From Piper betle (lineage: Eukaryota > Streptophyta > Magnoliopsida > Piperales > Piperaceae): 64,000 nucleotides of DNA. The stretch spans positions 20,480-84,479 of the forward strand of contig JAURVB010014735.1 of assembly GCA_033002965.1 (NCBI GenBank), read 5' to 3'. A model generated the notes under the pieces. That model searched no databases, was not told where the DNA came from, and saw nothing but the letters and a program-made list of their open reading frames with translations. Shown piece by piece: positions 1 to 14,744 of this stretch (position 1 is its first letter; each line of letters starts with the position of its first letter). Made by a program: the position numbers and the translations under genes.

Positions 1-2923
1 GCATCAATGCTGTCCATAGTGAAGGCTGCTTTGTGACTTCACAATTTTATTTTGTTGATTAGATTTACCACTCTCTTTTGTAGGTTTTCTTTTTTATGCA
101 TTGTTCAATAATAATTACACATCCAGTAAATATTATCCTCGCTTGCGATTAAATGTACTTGTACTCGTAGAATTAAGCATTGATATAGTTTACGACCTGA
201 GCATGTAAATAAAAGTACAAGATCTATAAGACTATTTTTTCCGACTATAATAACTCGAAATCAATTGAATGAATATTTTAATTTTATTTTTTATCTCGGC
301 AATGGTTGGCCAAGAGGTTAATTTTCTTCATTTACAAGACCTTCCCTTTGGTGGAGAATAATAGAATGTGGTCCTTCTTGTCTCATGTGGGCTGGCCACT
401 TTCATGTCAGATAGTTTTAGTGCCCTAAAAGAGATGTCATGGGCCTTGAGGCCCACCAACCAGCTGGCCCACGACCCATTTAAAGGCTGTCCGATTACCC
501 TTCATGATGACCCAAAGACAGTGCCAGCCCTGGCCCACTTTCATCCCGGTTTGCTATCTACCACATTCCTCGCAATTGCCAAAATTATGACCTATTTTGC
601 AAGAACGAATGTCCTTTCTTGTGGGCCCGTATGTTTTCTCCCTGGGTGTAATTGTCCAAATTTTTTAAAAAAACTTTCCAATGTTTCAAGGATTATATTT
701 ATTTTATCTATAATGGCTTGTTAATGTAATTAGATGGCATAGTTTATAACATATATTTTAAAAAAACTTACTTGAAAGTAATTTATTAATGATGCATCAA
801 ATAGAAATATTAAGACATGGCATGAATGAGTGATTAGAAATAAACTAACATGGTTAAGAGACGTGTTGGAGTTTAAGATTTAGGGTTTTCTTTATCATCT
901 AAAGTGAAAAACAATAATTTTTAAAGCATTTCCCATATTTTTAAAAAATAATTAATTATGTTTGTTTTGAAAATTATATTTAAATGGTACAAAGTAGAGG
1001 AAAGAAACTAAAATTTCCTCCAAAAATTTTTAATTAAACTTTGACTTATTCAGATGAGTGGGCCAGAATAGCCGGTTGATCTAAACTAATAGCTTCCAAA
1101 TATAATCAACCTATAGACTCAAATTGTCAAATTCTACTTATTTAGTCAGTTTACATTGCTCTGGACGAAAATAAAAAAACTAAATTTCTCTTCATTATAA
1201 GTTTAATTTTCAGATTTTATTTTTTTCTCTTCCTTTTTTTTAAAAAATAAGAATTTTCATACTCTTCTATTCGAAGCTAAAGTTGCAAAGAGCCTAAACT
1301 TTGTAAAAAAACTTTAAAATTAATCATTTTTTTTGGTGTGTAGCTTTAAAATATGTTGTGGACATTTTTTCCTTCTAAAATTTTTCACACATTTTGCCTT
1401 ATTTTATATATTAAAAAATTTTAAATCTAATTACAGTTATTTACCAATCATACTCATCTTATGCTGAATTTAATTTTAACCTCGTAACACTCTCAACTCT
1501 TCTAATTTTTCTCAATTTTAAAGATTGTTAATAATACTTAAATTTTAAATTTATGCATGTACGAGAGTTTTTTTGTGTATATATGTAAAAAACAATTTTT
1601 TTTATAAAAAAAGAAGAAAAAGTTGATAACAAGCAATTTCAAGCAGAAATACCAAAATATATTTTTTTCTTATATAATAGAATCCTTAGGACAAAACGTG
1701 ACAATCAACGGGGACAAAGCCTCACGCGAACTTTGCGGAAAAGTACAGGCTCAAAAGTCAGCGATCCAGTTGGCATTTCTCCGGGACGAGGACAATACCG
1801 TCATTTCGGCTTCAAATAACAAGGGTATATTCGTCAATTTATATAAAACAAGCCATGCCCTTTTTTTGGTTTCCGTTGACAGCCAATAGAGAGCGTCGCC
1901 GACGCAGGGCGAGTGGGGCGCCTTTCGCGACGGTCTAGGGAACCGCAATCAATCATTTCTGGCCATTGATCTTCGTACAGGTGGACGGTACAGATTATAT
2001 TGCAGCTGGCCTGCACTACCCGGAATGCATCATATCCCGGGCTGTCTACGTGATTGGGTGACGTCCCACGTACGTCACGCAGTCGGCCTATCACTTACGG
2101 GATCGTGTCGGGTTTGATTCGAATATAATTCAAATTAATTCTAATCAGTTATAAGGTCATACATTTAAAAGCCTTACGAGTAACTAACCAACAGCCGTGC
2201 ATGAGTAACAACTCTCTTTTAAATTAAAAATTTTAAACTAATACCAAATATATTTATTAGAGGCTAATATGTTTATACTAGATTAGGATGTCAAGCTACA
2301 ACTCAGACCCACCCTTATTAAACACTAATCATTATTATCATTAGAGAAAAATAAGACAAAGACGAGGATGTCACAGGGTGGGGTGTTAGTGAGATTTGGG
2401 CGAAGGGCGGAAAAAGACAAAAGTCGCAAAAGCTCACCTAAAATTAAAAGTCTTCTTCGCGGGAAGCGCGAGCACAAACTGCGACGGGTCTACGTTTCTC
2501 CCAGCGGGACCCACGTATGCCTCCAAAAGAGCTTCGGCGGAAAATTTAAATTTCCCAAATTACCCCCTTGTATGAAACTGTCCCCCTTCTCATGGTCCTC
2601 CTACATTACCCTTAATTACCAAACAGTCTTTATTTTTTTTGATCTAAATAAACTGCTTACTTGGTAAACAAAAATTATATTGCATTCAAAAGTATAGGAA
2701 TCATGTAAAGTGAATTACGAACCTCTCATTGCCATCCTTAATTATATTTTCAAATAAATAAATTAATTAACATTATATATGTGAAAAAACCCGATTTTTC
2801 TCTTCTAAAAATGCCAACATAGAATCGAATTTCTATCCTTGGAGCTTCTTCTGAGAGGTTCTTTCAAAATTTTCCATTTTTCTTCTCCTTTTTACCTTCA
2901 TTACTCCGGCCTGTAACTCGCTA
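1..2923. other. AT-rich intergenic DNA with GC-rich islands
   Basis: No reading frame here looks like a protein; open stretches at 368-724 and 1623-1889 are short, of odd composition and lack splice context. Most is AT-rich. Two GC-richer islands stand out: 1870-2110, which carries several ACGT cores, and 2360-2570. They could be regulatory DNA or gene debris. The right edge is the 3' flank of the cyclin gene. Confidence 0.6.
2047..2078. promoter_or_regulatory. Cluster of four ACGT cores (bZIP-type palindrome)
   Basis: TACGTG at 2047-2052 is followed by GTGACGT (2058-2064) and by CACGTACGTCAC (2067-2078). GTGACGT and ACGTCAC form an inverted repeat. ACGT cores of the G-box/C-box/A-box type are the known binding sites of plant bZIP factors. 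No gene start was found just beside it, so the role is inferred only from the motif density. Confidence 0.35.
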
Positions 2924-4323
2924 TCAACTCGGTTTTGACTCAGACGGCACATCGAGCTTAAGACGCTTGTTCGGTGACTCATCGTCCCAGTCCCTGTCTG
3001 GGGTCGGGTCGCGGCCCTGTGGGCCGAGTTCCGACTTCTGGCTCATAGTGTCGCAACTGCCGCAGGCCGCCGCATCGAGCACGCCGACCGGGCTCGCCGG
3101 CGGGTCGCCGCCGCCCATCGCCCCACCTCCGCCGTCCTTCCAGTGAACTGCGGAAGGGCACGAGTCGACCAGGTACTCCTCCATGAGGCGGTGGCAACGA
3201 GCCACCGATTCCTGTTGAACCCAAATTTTAATTAAACTCACATCAGCACCAGATTAGCACTAATCAAAACCAACGAAAAAATGCAGGCGCAAAAGCGACA
3301 TTGGCAGCTAGCCACCTCGTCCAGTCCATGGCAGATTGCGCAGACGTCGCCGGTGACGAGCCCGTCACCGGCGCCGGTGACGACAGCGGCGGCGGCGATA
3401 ACCGACGGCCGAAACTCCAAAAAATCGACTACTGCTCCACCCACAATCACCAAAAACATGAGCAATTAACCAATCCAAACAGGACGAAAAAAGATCTCAT
3501 CTTTACATGGTGCAAGGAGGAAGTGGGAAGAATACCTCGGAGGGTGTGGAGGACGAGATCGGAGGCGCGGGAGAAGACGATGGAAGGGAGCGGCACGCTG
3601 GAGCGGGCGACGAGCCGATGGAGGAACTCGTACGGGCTCACGGCCCGGAGCCGCCACCGGAGCGCGGCCATGACCAGCAGCTCCATGCGGCGGACGGTGC
3701 AGGCCTCGAACACGAACGCCGGCTCCATCACCTGCAGGTCGAGTAGCGCCGGCACCGCAGTCTCCTCCATCTTCGCGGCCAGCGCCAGACACGCCACTGC
3801 CAGCAGCTGGTACGGCCACTTCAAGCCTCCCTACACCCATCACGACCCACAAAACAGTGTCAGAGATTCAAAACAAGTCGTGGACGATACAGAATGCGCA
3901 CGCCGGAGAATAGGAGGACGTACCGGGAGGGAGTGGCCGGAGAGGAAGCGGTCGAGGTAGTTGACGGCGAGACAAGCCGTCGCCGGCCGGAATCGGTAGT
4001 GGGCATGTACCTGGTGGCAGATCTGAAAATAAGAGAAAACCCCGAGGGCAAAGTATCAACATATAAAACCGACAGTGGAATGTGTTGACCTTGAGCAGCC
4101 AGGCTATGGAGTCCTGCCGGGCGGCGAGGTCGCCGACCAGCCGGAGGCAGTTCGGCGCCGGTGACAGCGTCGCCTCAGCCGCCATGAGCTCGTTAACGAA
4201 CCCGCCGTCGTCGTCCTCCCAGTCTTCCACAAAGCTCCACTCTTCGCCGCCGGATGCATCGCCGGCGTCGTCCCAGGGGACGAGCTCCGGGCAGTAGAGG
4301 TGGCTAGAGTCGGCGAGAGACAT
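2924..4323 (-). CDS. CYCD: D-type cyclin (CYCD2/CYCD4-like)
   Basis: G1 cyclin, the regulatory partner of CDKA that drives phosphorylation of retinoblastoma-related protein. Five exons by GT/AG and phase: 4323-4090, 4022-3924, 3830-3536, 3431-3316, 3211-2924, giving about 343 aa, usual for the family. Residues 9-13 read LYCPE, the LxCxE Rb-binding motif near the N-terminus. The cyclin box follows: ICHQVHAHYRFRP and AVNYLDRFLSGHSLP in exon 2, and the signature QLLAVACLALAAKMEE in exon 3. Exon 4 holds VDFLEFRPSVIAAAAVV, the start of the C-terminal cyclin fold. The tail has PASPVGVLDAA, typical of the CYCD2/4 group, and a basic KRLKL patch. The exons are strongly GC-rich against AT-rich flanks. 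The exon 4 donor (GAG|GTGGCT) is the least certain junction. Confidence 0.93.
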
Positions 4324-4410
4324 CGGTGGGGGAGTCAGCGGCGCGGCCGATGACCATGGCCGTCGTCGGCGGCGAGGTGGTCGGGGAGGGGGAGGGAGGG
4401 GAGGGGCCGC

Positions 4411-4418
4411 CTTTTATC
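4411..4418 (-). promoter_or_regulatory. TATA-like box of the cyclin gene
   Basis: On the minus strand the sequence reads GATAAAAGG about 90 bp upstream of the cyclin ATG, inside a G-rich tract (4380-4430). Position and composition fit a weak TATA box. No E2F-type site was seen close by. Confidence 0.35.
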
Positions 4419-4429
4419 TTGTGGGGGAA

Positions 4430-7340
4430 AGGTGAGAGCTTGGGATTACGGTGAAATCTTGGTAATATCCGTGATTAGTGGGGATTATTTTGTGGTAAGT
4501 AGTTTGATTTCGCGGAGTGTGCGTGTTTTTTATTTCGGTTTATTTTTATTTTTGAGTTTGATTAAGTGTTTATCTAATAATTTAGGATTATGGAGTTTAT
4601 TTCATGTTTTAATTAATACAGTCTTCTAATCGGTCCATTTTGTTTGCATGGTCAAAGAGATTTGCAATACCTTTGGAGTTGTGTGTCACAAATTGTAGAT
4701 CTAGAAATAGAATCACCATCGTAGTCTTTAAAATTAAGTGCAAATATTTGACATAATATAAATTATAATTTATCTTAACGTAAATTGTTAACTGTTTTTT
4801 ATAATATACTTGATTTTAATTTTATAAATAAATTTTCTTCGAATAATGAGATGAATTATATAATAATTTAATATTTTATATATATATTCTAATTTACTCT
4901 AGTTTTAAAAGATAAATCTTAATTTAATAAAAAAATTTTATGATAATAATTTGATCTTTTTATTATATTTTGATTAGTCAAATTTCTCACTTTTTATCTA
5001 AAAATATATTTAGTTCTATATTTATTAATAAGAGTAGATATATTTAAGAATCAAAGTTTTTCAGTAATTTATTAAATGTTATAATTTTTATTTATTTTTC
5101 TTAAAATATCAAATATTCTTTATAAAATATTGCTTTTTTCAGTATTTTGATATGTTTTGGAGTTAAGACCATATAAGAAATTACATAGGGTTGGTCCGAT
5201 TAAGCTGTTGAATATTGGAAAGAGGTTATATCATATATAGTAAATTACTAAATTTTTTATATTCACACGAGAAAATTATTTATTTATTACAATACTTAAC
5301 TCCCTGTTATATTACTTAATTTGGTATATTTTACTTTTTAGTAATAATTTGTCATTTACCTCTTTGGTCTTTTCATGTCTAATTAAGGTTAACTACCTCA
5401 TTGTTGTAAATTAACAAAACATACTTTAATGTCTCTTTTAAGTTCTGTTTACATTATTAAGAAATTGACCCAAACCAAAATCATTAGTTGCATGCTAATT
5501 AGGCATAAGATGAGCTGTTAAAAGGGCAAATTTTATTGACTAAACACCAATCAAAATAATATGAAACTATGTAGCAACTTATGATTAACTTTGTCAGTCA
5601 AATTGTGATAAATAATAGAGGGGTCAGGGTTTGAAGAAAGGAGGTCAATCTAATTGTTCAGTACAATCATGCTATTCACCATAACATATCATATTCAAAT
5701 GAAGTGAGAAGAATAGCAGATCATGCCTAGCTCAAATTGACTTGATCAATGCTTGACCTCCTAAACCTTCCCACCTTTCTCACTTGAAAAGGATATTTAA
5801 CTCCAAGAAACAAAGCAAGAGCCTTTTAAAGTGCTGGCAAGAAATGGAGAACTTTGGTGGATTTGTGATTTCAAAAAACAAAGGAGAGGAGAGGAGAGGG
5901 ATTGATTCACATTGGGAAGTAAAAGAGGAATAAATGGCTCAAGGCTGGCAACATATCTTTTTCTGATCTTTGTCTCCGACTTTTCATCTAAGCAATTGCT
6001 GCAGCCCTAGAGGAGCAGCTAAGTACAGCAGATCATTTTCTTATGAACAAATTGATAAAAATGGTAGCACCTTGCACTTGTGATAGTAGTCGGTACTGGG
6101 CGGCAGAAAACTTGAGACGGGCAAGAGCCAAGAGTACCCTAATGTCAATGGGAGTGGCCCTCCATCCCAATCCAATTCCAAATTCCTACTCATTGCCATT
6201 GAATATTCAGTCTCACCACTTTGAAGAGGTCAAGCTGCTTATAAAGTGGCTTGGGTGTTGACACTGGTTCTACTCATCTGTTAACATGCTGCTTGTCATG
6301 ATTTGTGTTTTCCAACGCTACTGCATAGATATATATATATGTTATTAACATCTACAATGTACATGAATATTGTGTTGGCCTTTGTTTAAGATTTGTCGAC
6401 GAAGGATACAGCAATATCCACAGATATGGCTCCAAAACCTTTGGTCATTTCATGAGTGGACATGGTTCAAAACACCACCATAAAATATCTACATTAGCTA
6501 GCTCCCGATGCATGCCTTTGGTAACTGCATTTTTTTCACTGTATTTGTGCTCAGTGCAGTCTTTCTCACGTTATTATTTTATAATGTAAATCTCCGTTTT
6601 CTGATTCTCAATGCAAAAAAGACAAAAGGTTTTTCTCATATGGAAAACCCATTGGTTCATTATGTTGTATTTCCTACCACACAATCTAAAATAATCATGT
6701 ATGCACTTCAATCGAAGCTTTGACTTATACGTAAAATGTAACATATATTAACGAGTATGAATGCTGCTGCCAAAGCTGGAAAACATTTGTCCCTTCATGC
6801 ATAATATATATATTTGACCGCTACTCAAATTTTGAAGAGAATCTTCAAGCTTCTTTACTGCTTTCGATGAGCACTTTCTACGTTACAAAATGCATAAATA
6901 CACAAGAACGTCTTGACTACGTTCATGTTCGCAGTTTGCTAAGCAATAATATGCATGAATGAAGACAATGGATCCTTGTCGGTATATAGATAATAAATAA
7001 GAACATCATTAGAATTTTATAATTGGTTAAATAATAATTCAAGATCCTTGTAACTATATAATCATTCTGTCATTGTAAGTAGTTGATGACATTTTATCAC
7101 TTAACAGGGTTTCCATAGGATTAAGATTGTACTGGGTCCATCTCTAAAGAATGGTTGAGTGATAAGTGACTCAGACATTCACATTTATTTATTATATGTT
7201 TCTGTTTAGTTTAGCTTGAGATACATGATCAATGGCAGTGCAGACCGAGAACTTAGAATTGAAAATTAGCTAAAAAATCTTTTCAAACGCAAGTACTCGA
7301 TGGAGGTTCTACAACATATCTATCTATCTATCTGTTTGTG
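4430..7340. other. AT-rich intergenic DNA
   Basis: No coding signal supported. Contains long A/T runs, a short GAGAG tract (5883-5898) and a modest open stretch at 6043-6261 with no recognisable product. I compared parts by eye with common conserved plant microRNAs and saw none. Confidence 0.5.
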
Positions 7341-7349
7341 TATAACACA

Positions 7350-8932
7350 TATATTTGTTAAGATTGTCTTGGGCACCTAGTATTATTTGTTCCATAATTA
7401 GGAACCAACTCACCAAATGTATTAGGTTGCTTTATTAATATTTGTAACATATTGCTAATAATTTCACAAATGGATTTGTAAAACCTATGACCCAAGTCGG
7501 TTCGATTGTTTTTTTCAATCGAGTCAATTTCACAATATGTGCGCTGAGCCGATATTGGCTGTCTGTTAAGAGTCATGAAGGCCAAGTGTACCCTAATATA
7601 TAATAATAATATCAATAATGGAGAAAGAAAATAAGTTATCAGAATATATGACAATATGCCAAAAAAATTTTATTATGTTATGTATTTGACCGTAGAATTT
7701 GATTCAAGACATTTATCGTATTAACTACGCTAGGTATACCTAATTTAGATTTAACTGCATTATATATTATTAATTATCATGATGTGTATGAGAATTGGGA
7801 TGTAATTAGTATTGATAATTAAATTGTATAATGATGTTTGAATTAGTTATCATGATTTCGATGAGTCTATATGATTATTGATAATTTGTAATGGTGAAAT
7901 GCAATGAGAATGGATGTGAGTGGTCTATCTAAGTTAATAATTATCTGATAAATTTATCATATAACTTGAATGCAGATTGAAATTGCTATATGGATTTAGT
8001 TAGCGAAGTTTGATTGTTGTGAATTGCGATAAGTGGAATAGTTACATAAATATTACAAGGTAAATACGATTTGGGGTCAGTTATGTTAACTATTTGTAAT
8101 CAACATAAACAATACTTGTGTTGCGTTTGTTTTGTGATGATGGATGCCCTAGTTACGGATTTTGTTATGATTTGGATTACGTGTTTCATATGATTTGATG
8201 ATGAATATGTAGTATACATGTATTATGTTAGGCATTAGCATTTGGTGATGATGTGTAAATACGGCTTACAAGTTTGTTGTCAAGTATGTGACCCCACTTG
8301 GAACATCTATTGTGTCTATTTAGGACTTGCTCCTTACTTTTTATTTTACTCTATTATAGTTTGTTTTATTGTTGTAGTATGAGTTAAGTGGTATTTTATT
8401 AGATTTCACTTAATGCGAGTCATTTAAATGACTATTTTTTGACTTAATAACCCTCAAGTCTGATTTCAAAAATAAAATCACCGCAAATTACCATTGGGTT
8501 TATTATATAAATCTCTTCCTATGCTTTTATATAATTTTATCAAGTTTTTAGTGAGTCAAACTCAACTCAAAACCAGTCATGCAGTTGGAATAAAGTTATA
8601 GTGTGAATATTTTATTAAATATTTATTCATTTATGTTTTGATAGGGTAGCCCTTGTTGTACTTTAAGGGGACACTCTGATCCATATTATTTAGAATTTAT
8701 ATATTTTTATCGTGATTGAACGATTTGGAATGTGATTTGGTTGACAAGGCATTCACGTAGTATCGTGTTAGGATTTTTTTTCATCTTATGCATGCATGAC
8801 AAAATTTATCTTTCACCTTAATAATTCGAGAGTCGATCTTTTTGGATTAGGTTCGGGTTAACCGGACTTATTCAGGTGACCCATAACATTCCGATTCGAT
8901 TTGAGATTAAACAAAATTTGGGGTATTACAAG
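7350..8932 (+). mobile_element. Probable degraded retroelement / LTR-like sequence
   Basis: A low-complexity, stop-filled stretch ends at about 8930 with GGGGTATTACA, the TNTTACA-type end often seen at plant LTR 3' ends. The part 8280-8600 is recognisably related to 63180-63560 in the same orientation: both carry a GAGTTAAGTGGT-like block, then TCACTTAA..GTCATTTAAATG, then AACCCTC and a similar tail. No protein domain, primer-binding site or paired LTR was found, so the class is not assigned. Confidence 0.4.
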
Positions 8933-9722
8933 ATTAATACAAATTTCATAAATGAAGTTATCAGCTAGCTAGTTTTACGGACCTAATATAGATCCAATCT
9001 AATGTTAATGGAAGTGGCCCTTGAAAAGTAGATGTACTGATGGACACATTTCTAAGGCAGAGAAGCCCATGCAAGTTTATATATATAATGACGGTGCATT
9101 TCATCGAACAGTTTCATTGATATATTGATATTAAACAGCTCTTTCTTCCCACTTCTTAATTTTAAGCTAAATACTCAAGCCATACAAATCCGTAGTACTA
9201 AAAATTCCACCTGATCACCATCCTACAATTCAAATAGAACTCACGAGACCATAATCAGCTTGTTTAAGAATTAGCATCAGATTAATTAAATTAAATTTAC
9301 TATCAACTTTCACATCTTGTTTGAGAATTATTACCATCAAATCAAGTCTAACAAATATTGTACTAAGCATCACATTAGATTAGTGATGGGCATGATACAA
9401 TTGATCTATATGCAGAATGATTCTGTAATCAGTTCCCATTTCAGTGAATACCAGCTTTTTGCAAATTAAGATTGTAAAACAGATACCAATCAGCCATATA
9501 TATGTTCATATACAGGCCATACATATAAACCACCATCAAATCAAAAGCTAAAACTAAAAATCACTGAGTAAGCATGGAGCTGACCATTTCCAGACCTGGC
9601 TATAAGGCTGTCAGCACAACTGACGAAGCAAACTGTTCGAGACCTTCATCAAAACTGCATGAGTATTGACTAACTCAGACTAGTGCAACAACTCCTACTT
9701 AAACTTACAATGCCAAATCCTC
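8933..9722. other. Intergenic DNA and upstream region of the peroxidase gene
   Basis: AT-rich, no coding signal. Its 3' end is presumed to be the peroxidase promoter. Confidence 0.5.
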
Positions 9723-9730
9723 TATAAAAA
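9723..9730 (+). promoter_or_regulatory. TATA box of the peroxidase gene
   Basis: TATAAAAA lies 46 bp before the ATG at 9769, which implies a very short 5' leader. The sequence is a close match to the plant TATA consensus and is well placed. Confidence 0.6.
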
Positions 9731-9768
9731 CCTTACACCTTTACTCTTTCTCTTCTCACAAGTTAACC

Positions 9769-11610
<1,842 letters not shown>

Positions 11611-12540
11611 ATTTGCTCTTGATGACTAAGATTCATATGTTATATACATATATGCATATGTATGCAGCTCTAGTGTATGCTTCGTCTTATTATTTATCTT
11701 AAAATCATATATATGTATTGTTGGAAGGTGCATATAGCACTTGCATTTCCTAGCTTGATCAGTTTCATCATGTTTTTATTATCATAAGAATAATGACTAC
11801 TATCTAGTTAATCAACATGGCAAGATAATGTCAATGAGATTACAAAGTAAATGTATACACTTAATTTTGCTTATATAATACCCTAAGAAAACCTTCTTCA
11901 CCTAATCCTACCAATAAATTGGTTGAATTTTCTCTTTTATAGCCCAATTATAAAATTCGGTTCAATTCGGTGTTCTTGCTAGATTGCATAAAATTAAAGT
12001 GTTAATAGCCATAGAAAATAGATATTGTTATGATCACCATGAATATGTCTTACCTGACTTATACTCGGCGTTTTCTGTTTCCAAGTAAACGTATGCTGAG
12101 AGCATGACAAGAAAATGACGAACCAACCGCCCAATTATATTAGTCTTGAACAGTGCTCATTCAAACTGACCACCAACTCCATAATATCTATTATATTGGT
12201 CAGGCCCGATACCCTTTAAAAATATCTCCACTTAATATGTATAATTGTTTGAAGCAAGGATTATATTATTATTATGCAAGTTAAGTACACACACAGATGT
12301 ATATATATATGTATACCAAACAAAAATGCTTAATAATACAAATAGAGTAGTCCACAGATAAGTTTGATGATCACTTCTTCCATTAGTTTATATTAGTTGT
12401 TCGGTGAACATTCCCAAATCAAATGGCACCCACTAAGTCTTTTCAACTCTATGTGCCTTCTTCATCTACCGCTCTCATATCCTCTGAAACCTTCTTACTT
12501 GATCTCATTAATCAAACTGATCATGACCTAACCTTTCCCT
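11611..12540. other. AT-rich intergenic DNA
   Basis: Peroxidase 3' flank and then featureless AT-rich DNA; nothing coding seen. Confidence 0.5.
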
Positions 12541-12547
12541 TGATCTA

Positions 12548-12781
12548 TCATTCAACCTCTCTCCTTTCTCAGCCATCTTTTATGTCCAAAAAGCTGTTCT
12601 TTGATATCCATACCCACCAACATTGTTTCTACATAAAAAGCCATCATCTATCAGGTTGTACTATTTCATTCAACCTCTCCTTTCTCAGCCCTCTTTTATG
12701 TCCAAAAAGCTGTTCTTTGATACCCATACCCAGCAACATTGTTTCTACATAAAAAGCCATCATATATCAGGTTGTACTATT
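12548..12781. repeat. Two-copy tandem duplication, 116-bp unit
   Basis: The block beginning TCATTCAACCTCTC and ending CATCAGGTTGTACTATT-like sequence occurs twice head to tail, offset 116 bp, with only a few substitutions and one small indel. An open stretch from ATG 12423 runs through it but has no recognisable product. Confidence 0.85.
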
Positions 12782-12976
12782 TATCTCTCAATAGCATCTA
12801 CCACATTTTGATACCAATATCATTTACAAATCAATTTAACCCACAACATCATTTACAATAGCATCTACCTCTTGCTCATGGCCAACCTATGAAACTTCTA
12901 TTTCTTTGCCCCATATTAATTTGTTTCTATATACATACATGTCTTATTCTCATTCTGATTGAACTTAGCGGGGAAG

Positions 12977-13410
12977 ATGGAGAAGAAGTCAAGCACAGGA
13001 GACAAGCTAATGAAGTGCATTAAGGCCCCGGTGAGGGCATTGTGCAAGGCCAGGGACTTGTATGTGAAGAGCATGAACAAATGTGCCAACAACATGAACT
13101 ACAGTGTCTACGCCCCCTCCACCTTGCCAAGAAGCTTCAGTGTCACCTCTGCCAGATTGTCGACATCCTACGACGACGATCACCTGGAGGCCATGAGGCT
13201 GGAAGCTCGCTCGGAGGCTTCGTCTCAAGGCGGGCGACGTGGCCGGGCGGCCAAAGGGCCTGCCCAAAAGCCATAGTTTTGCAATTGGGAGGATAGATGA
13301 AGATGAGCCTTGTTACTTTGAGGATGATAATTCCACCATCACCGTGGCCAAAAAATTTTCAAAGAGAAAAGGTATGTTGTTTAATCCCAGGAATCAAATG
13401 TAAAAGTTGT
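12977..13410 (+). CDS. Small basic plant protein of unknown function, apparently frameshifted
   Basis: The frame from ATG 12977 encodes a basic, Lys/Cys-rich N-terminus (KLMKCIKAPVRALCKARDLY) and a PRSFSV motif, then runs out at a TAG at 13274. From about 13197 another frame encodes GLPKSHSFAIGRIDEDEPC and YFEDD, a C-terminal block I associate from memory with the same family of short plant proteins. The first half is in frame 2 and the second in frame 0 (start coordinate mod 3). The switch must lie between 13197 and 13273 (one extra base or two missing). No GT-AG intron explains it. A donor-like AAAG|GTATG occurs at about 13372, so a further exon is possible; otherwise the second frame stops near 13402. 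Function unknown. Confidence 0.5.
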
Positions 13411-13419
13411 TGAATTACA

Positions 13420-14740
13420 ATGATGGCTAATTAGTCCACTCCATTAACATGTGTATTGTGGTTGAATTATCTTCCTAATTTGCTGTTCTCATCATTTTAT
13501 TGAGAGAAATCAGATAATACATTTCTCGTTCTTTGTGGTTATTCTACTTATTCATGGATGCACGTCAACGGGGAATTGGCTGTGAATCTTATACAAGAAA
13601 GAAATTATTTAAGGATTTTAGTATTCATTAGATTAATTTGCTTATAAAATGTAAAATACTAATGAACTAGTTGGTATCGTTGTTGTCTTGTTGACATATA
13701 TGTACGTCACTGCAAGAAAACAGGGCATCGATAAATTTGTCACTTAAGATCTATATTTGTCGGAAAAAACATTGTCACAAAAATGTTTCTTCGTATCCGT
13801 GCGGATTTTGCCATCAGTAATACCTTATATTCTTTTAGTGTATTACGAGTACAAGATCAAAAATAATATCAGGAGTGCACCAATTGATATGGGTTTTTTC
13901 AAATACATAATAATACTATCAGCTATATTTGGCTTTTATGTCATGCGCGGGCTCTCAAATTTATTAAAGTATATCTTTCACTCTTGTCTTTCAGTCTTGT
14001 ATATATTAATTAATATAACTTTGATGAAAATGTAGGAGATTCAATTAATCAAAATACAATAATTTTTTTAAAAATAATCAAGACATTATATATAATTTAT
14101 ATATCTTTTCATCTACTCTTATTAATAAATGGGGAATTTAATATTGACTTATGATTAAAAATAGGATTTTTAACTAATCACAATATAATAGAAATAATAA
14201 ATCAAATTATTATATTTTATCTTTTCAATTAAGATCTATCTTTAAAGTTGATCAAAATCTATATATAAAATATTAAATTATTATAGTTTATTTCATTATT
14301 TAAGAGAGTTTATTTATTAAATGTTAATTTATTTGTAATATAAACAGCGCATAGCACGACATCTTACCTAATTTAGTTAGAATCTATCTAGATAATAATA
14401 ATGGTTTATTACAAAATTAGAGTCTTATCTAATCTTGTCTAGTTATGTTACAAGCTAGCTTTAGTTCTTCAAAGAAGGATCTTCTATCTCTATAATTAAT
14501 AATTAATATGATCCCAAGCATACAATCCTTTCAACCATCGAAAGTCTTAGGTAACAAATGAGTGTGAATATTTACCACTTCTCCAAAAGCTTATACTACC
14601 AAAAATAATAAAAACATTACATTCTTAGGGGATTAATTGCTATGGCCAGGCAAATTAATGAAGTTAATCTACAACTATGAAATATGAAGTGTGCTTGTCA
14701 ATCTTTTAAAGTTTTGTGGTTATTTTTGTTGTTGTTGTTG
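13420..14740. other. AT-rich intergenic DNA
   Basis: No coding signal. An open frame at 13757-14035 is of low-complexity composition and overlaps transposon-end-like sequence. Confidence 0.5.
13709..13800 (+). mobile_element. CACTA-like (En/Spm) transposon end, solitary
   Basis: Begins CACTGCAAGAAAACAGGG, close to the CACTACAAGAAAA terminus common to plant CACTA elements, and is followed by repeated TTTGTC/ATTGTCAC words resembling subterminal repeats. The matching opposite end was not found nearby, so this is a fragment or a diverged non-autonomous copy. Confidence 0.35.
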
Positions 14741-14744
14741 TCTA

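Noticed and set aside
368..724. 118-codon open frame
   Set aside because: No recognisable motif, no splice or promoter context, composition of non-coding DNA.
3301..3960. 219-codon plus-strand open frame over the cyclin gene
   Set aside because: Antisense shadow of the GC-rich cyclin exons; the minus strand has cyclin motifs and splice sites.
5800..6300. Possible microRNA or tasiRNA precursor
   Set aside because: No match by eye to miR156, 160, 164, 166, 167, 168, 169, 171, 172, 390, 393, 394, 396, 398 or the tasiARF core.
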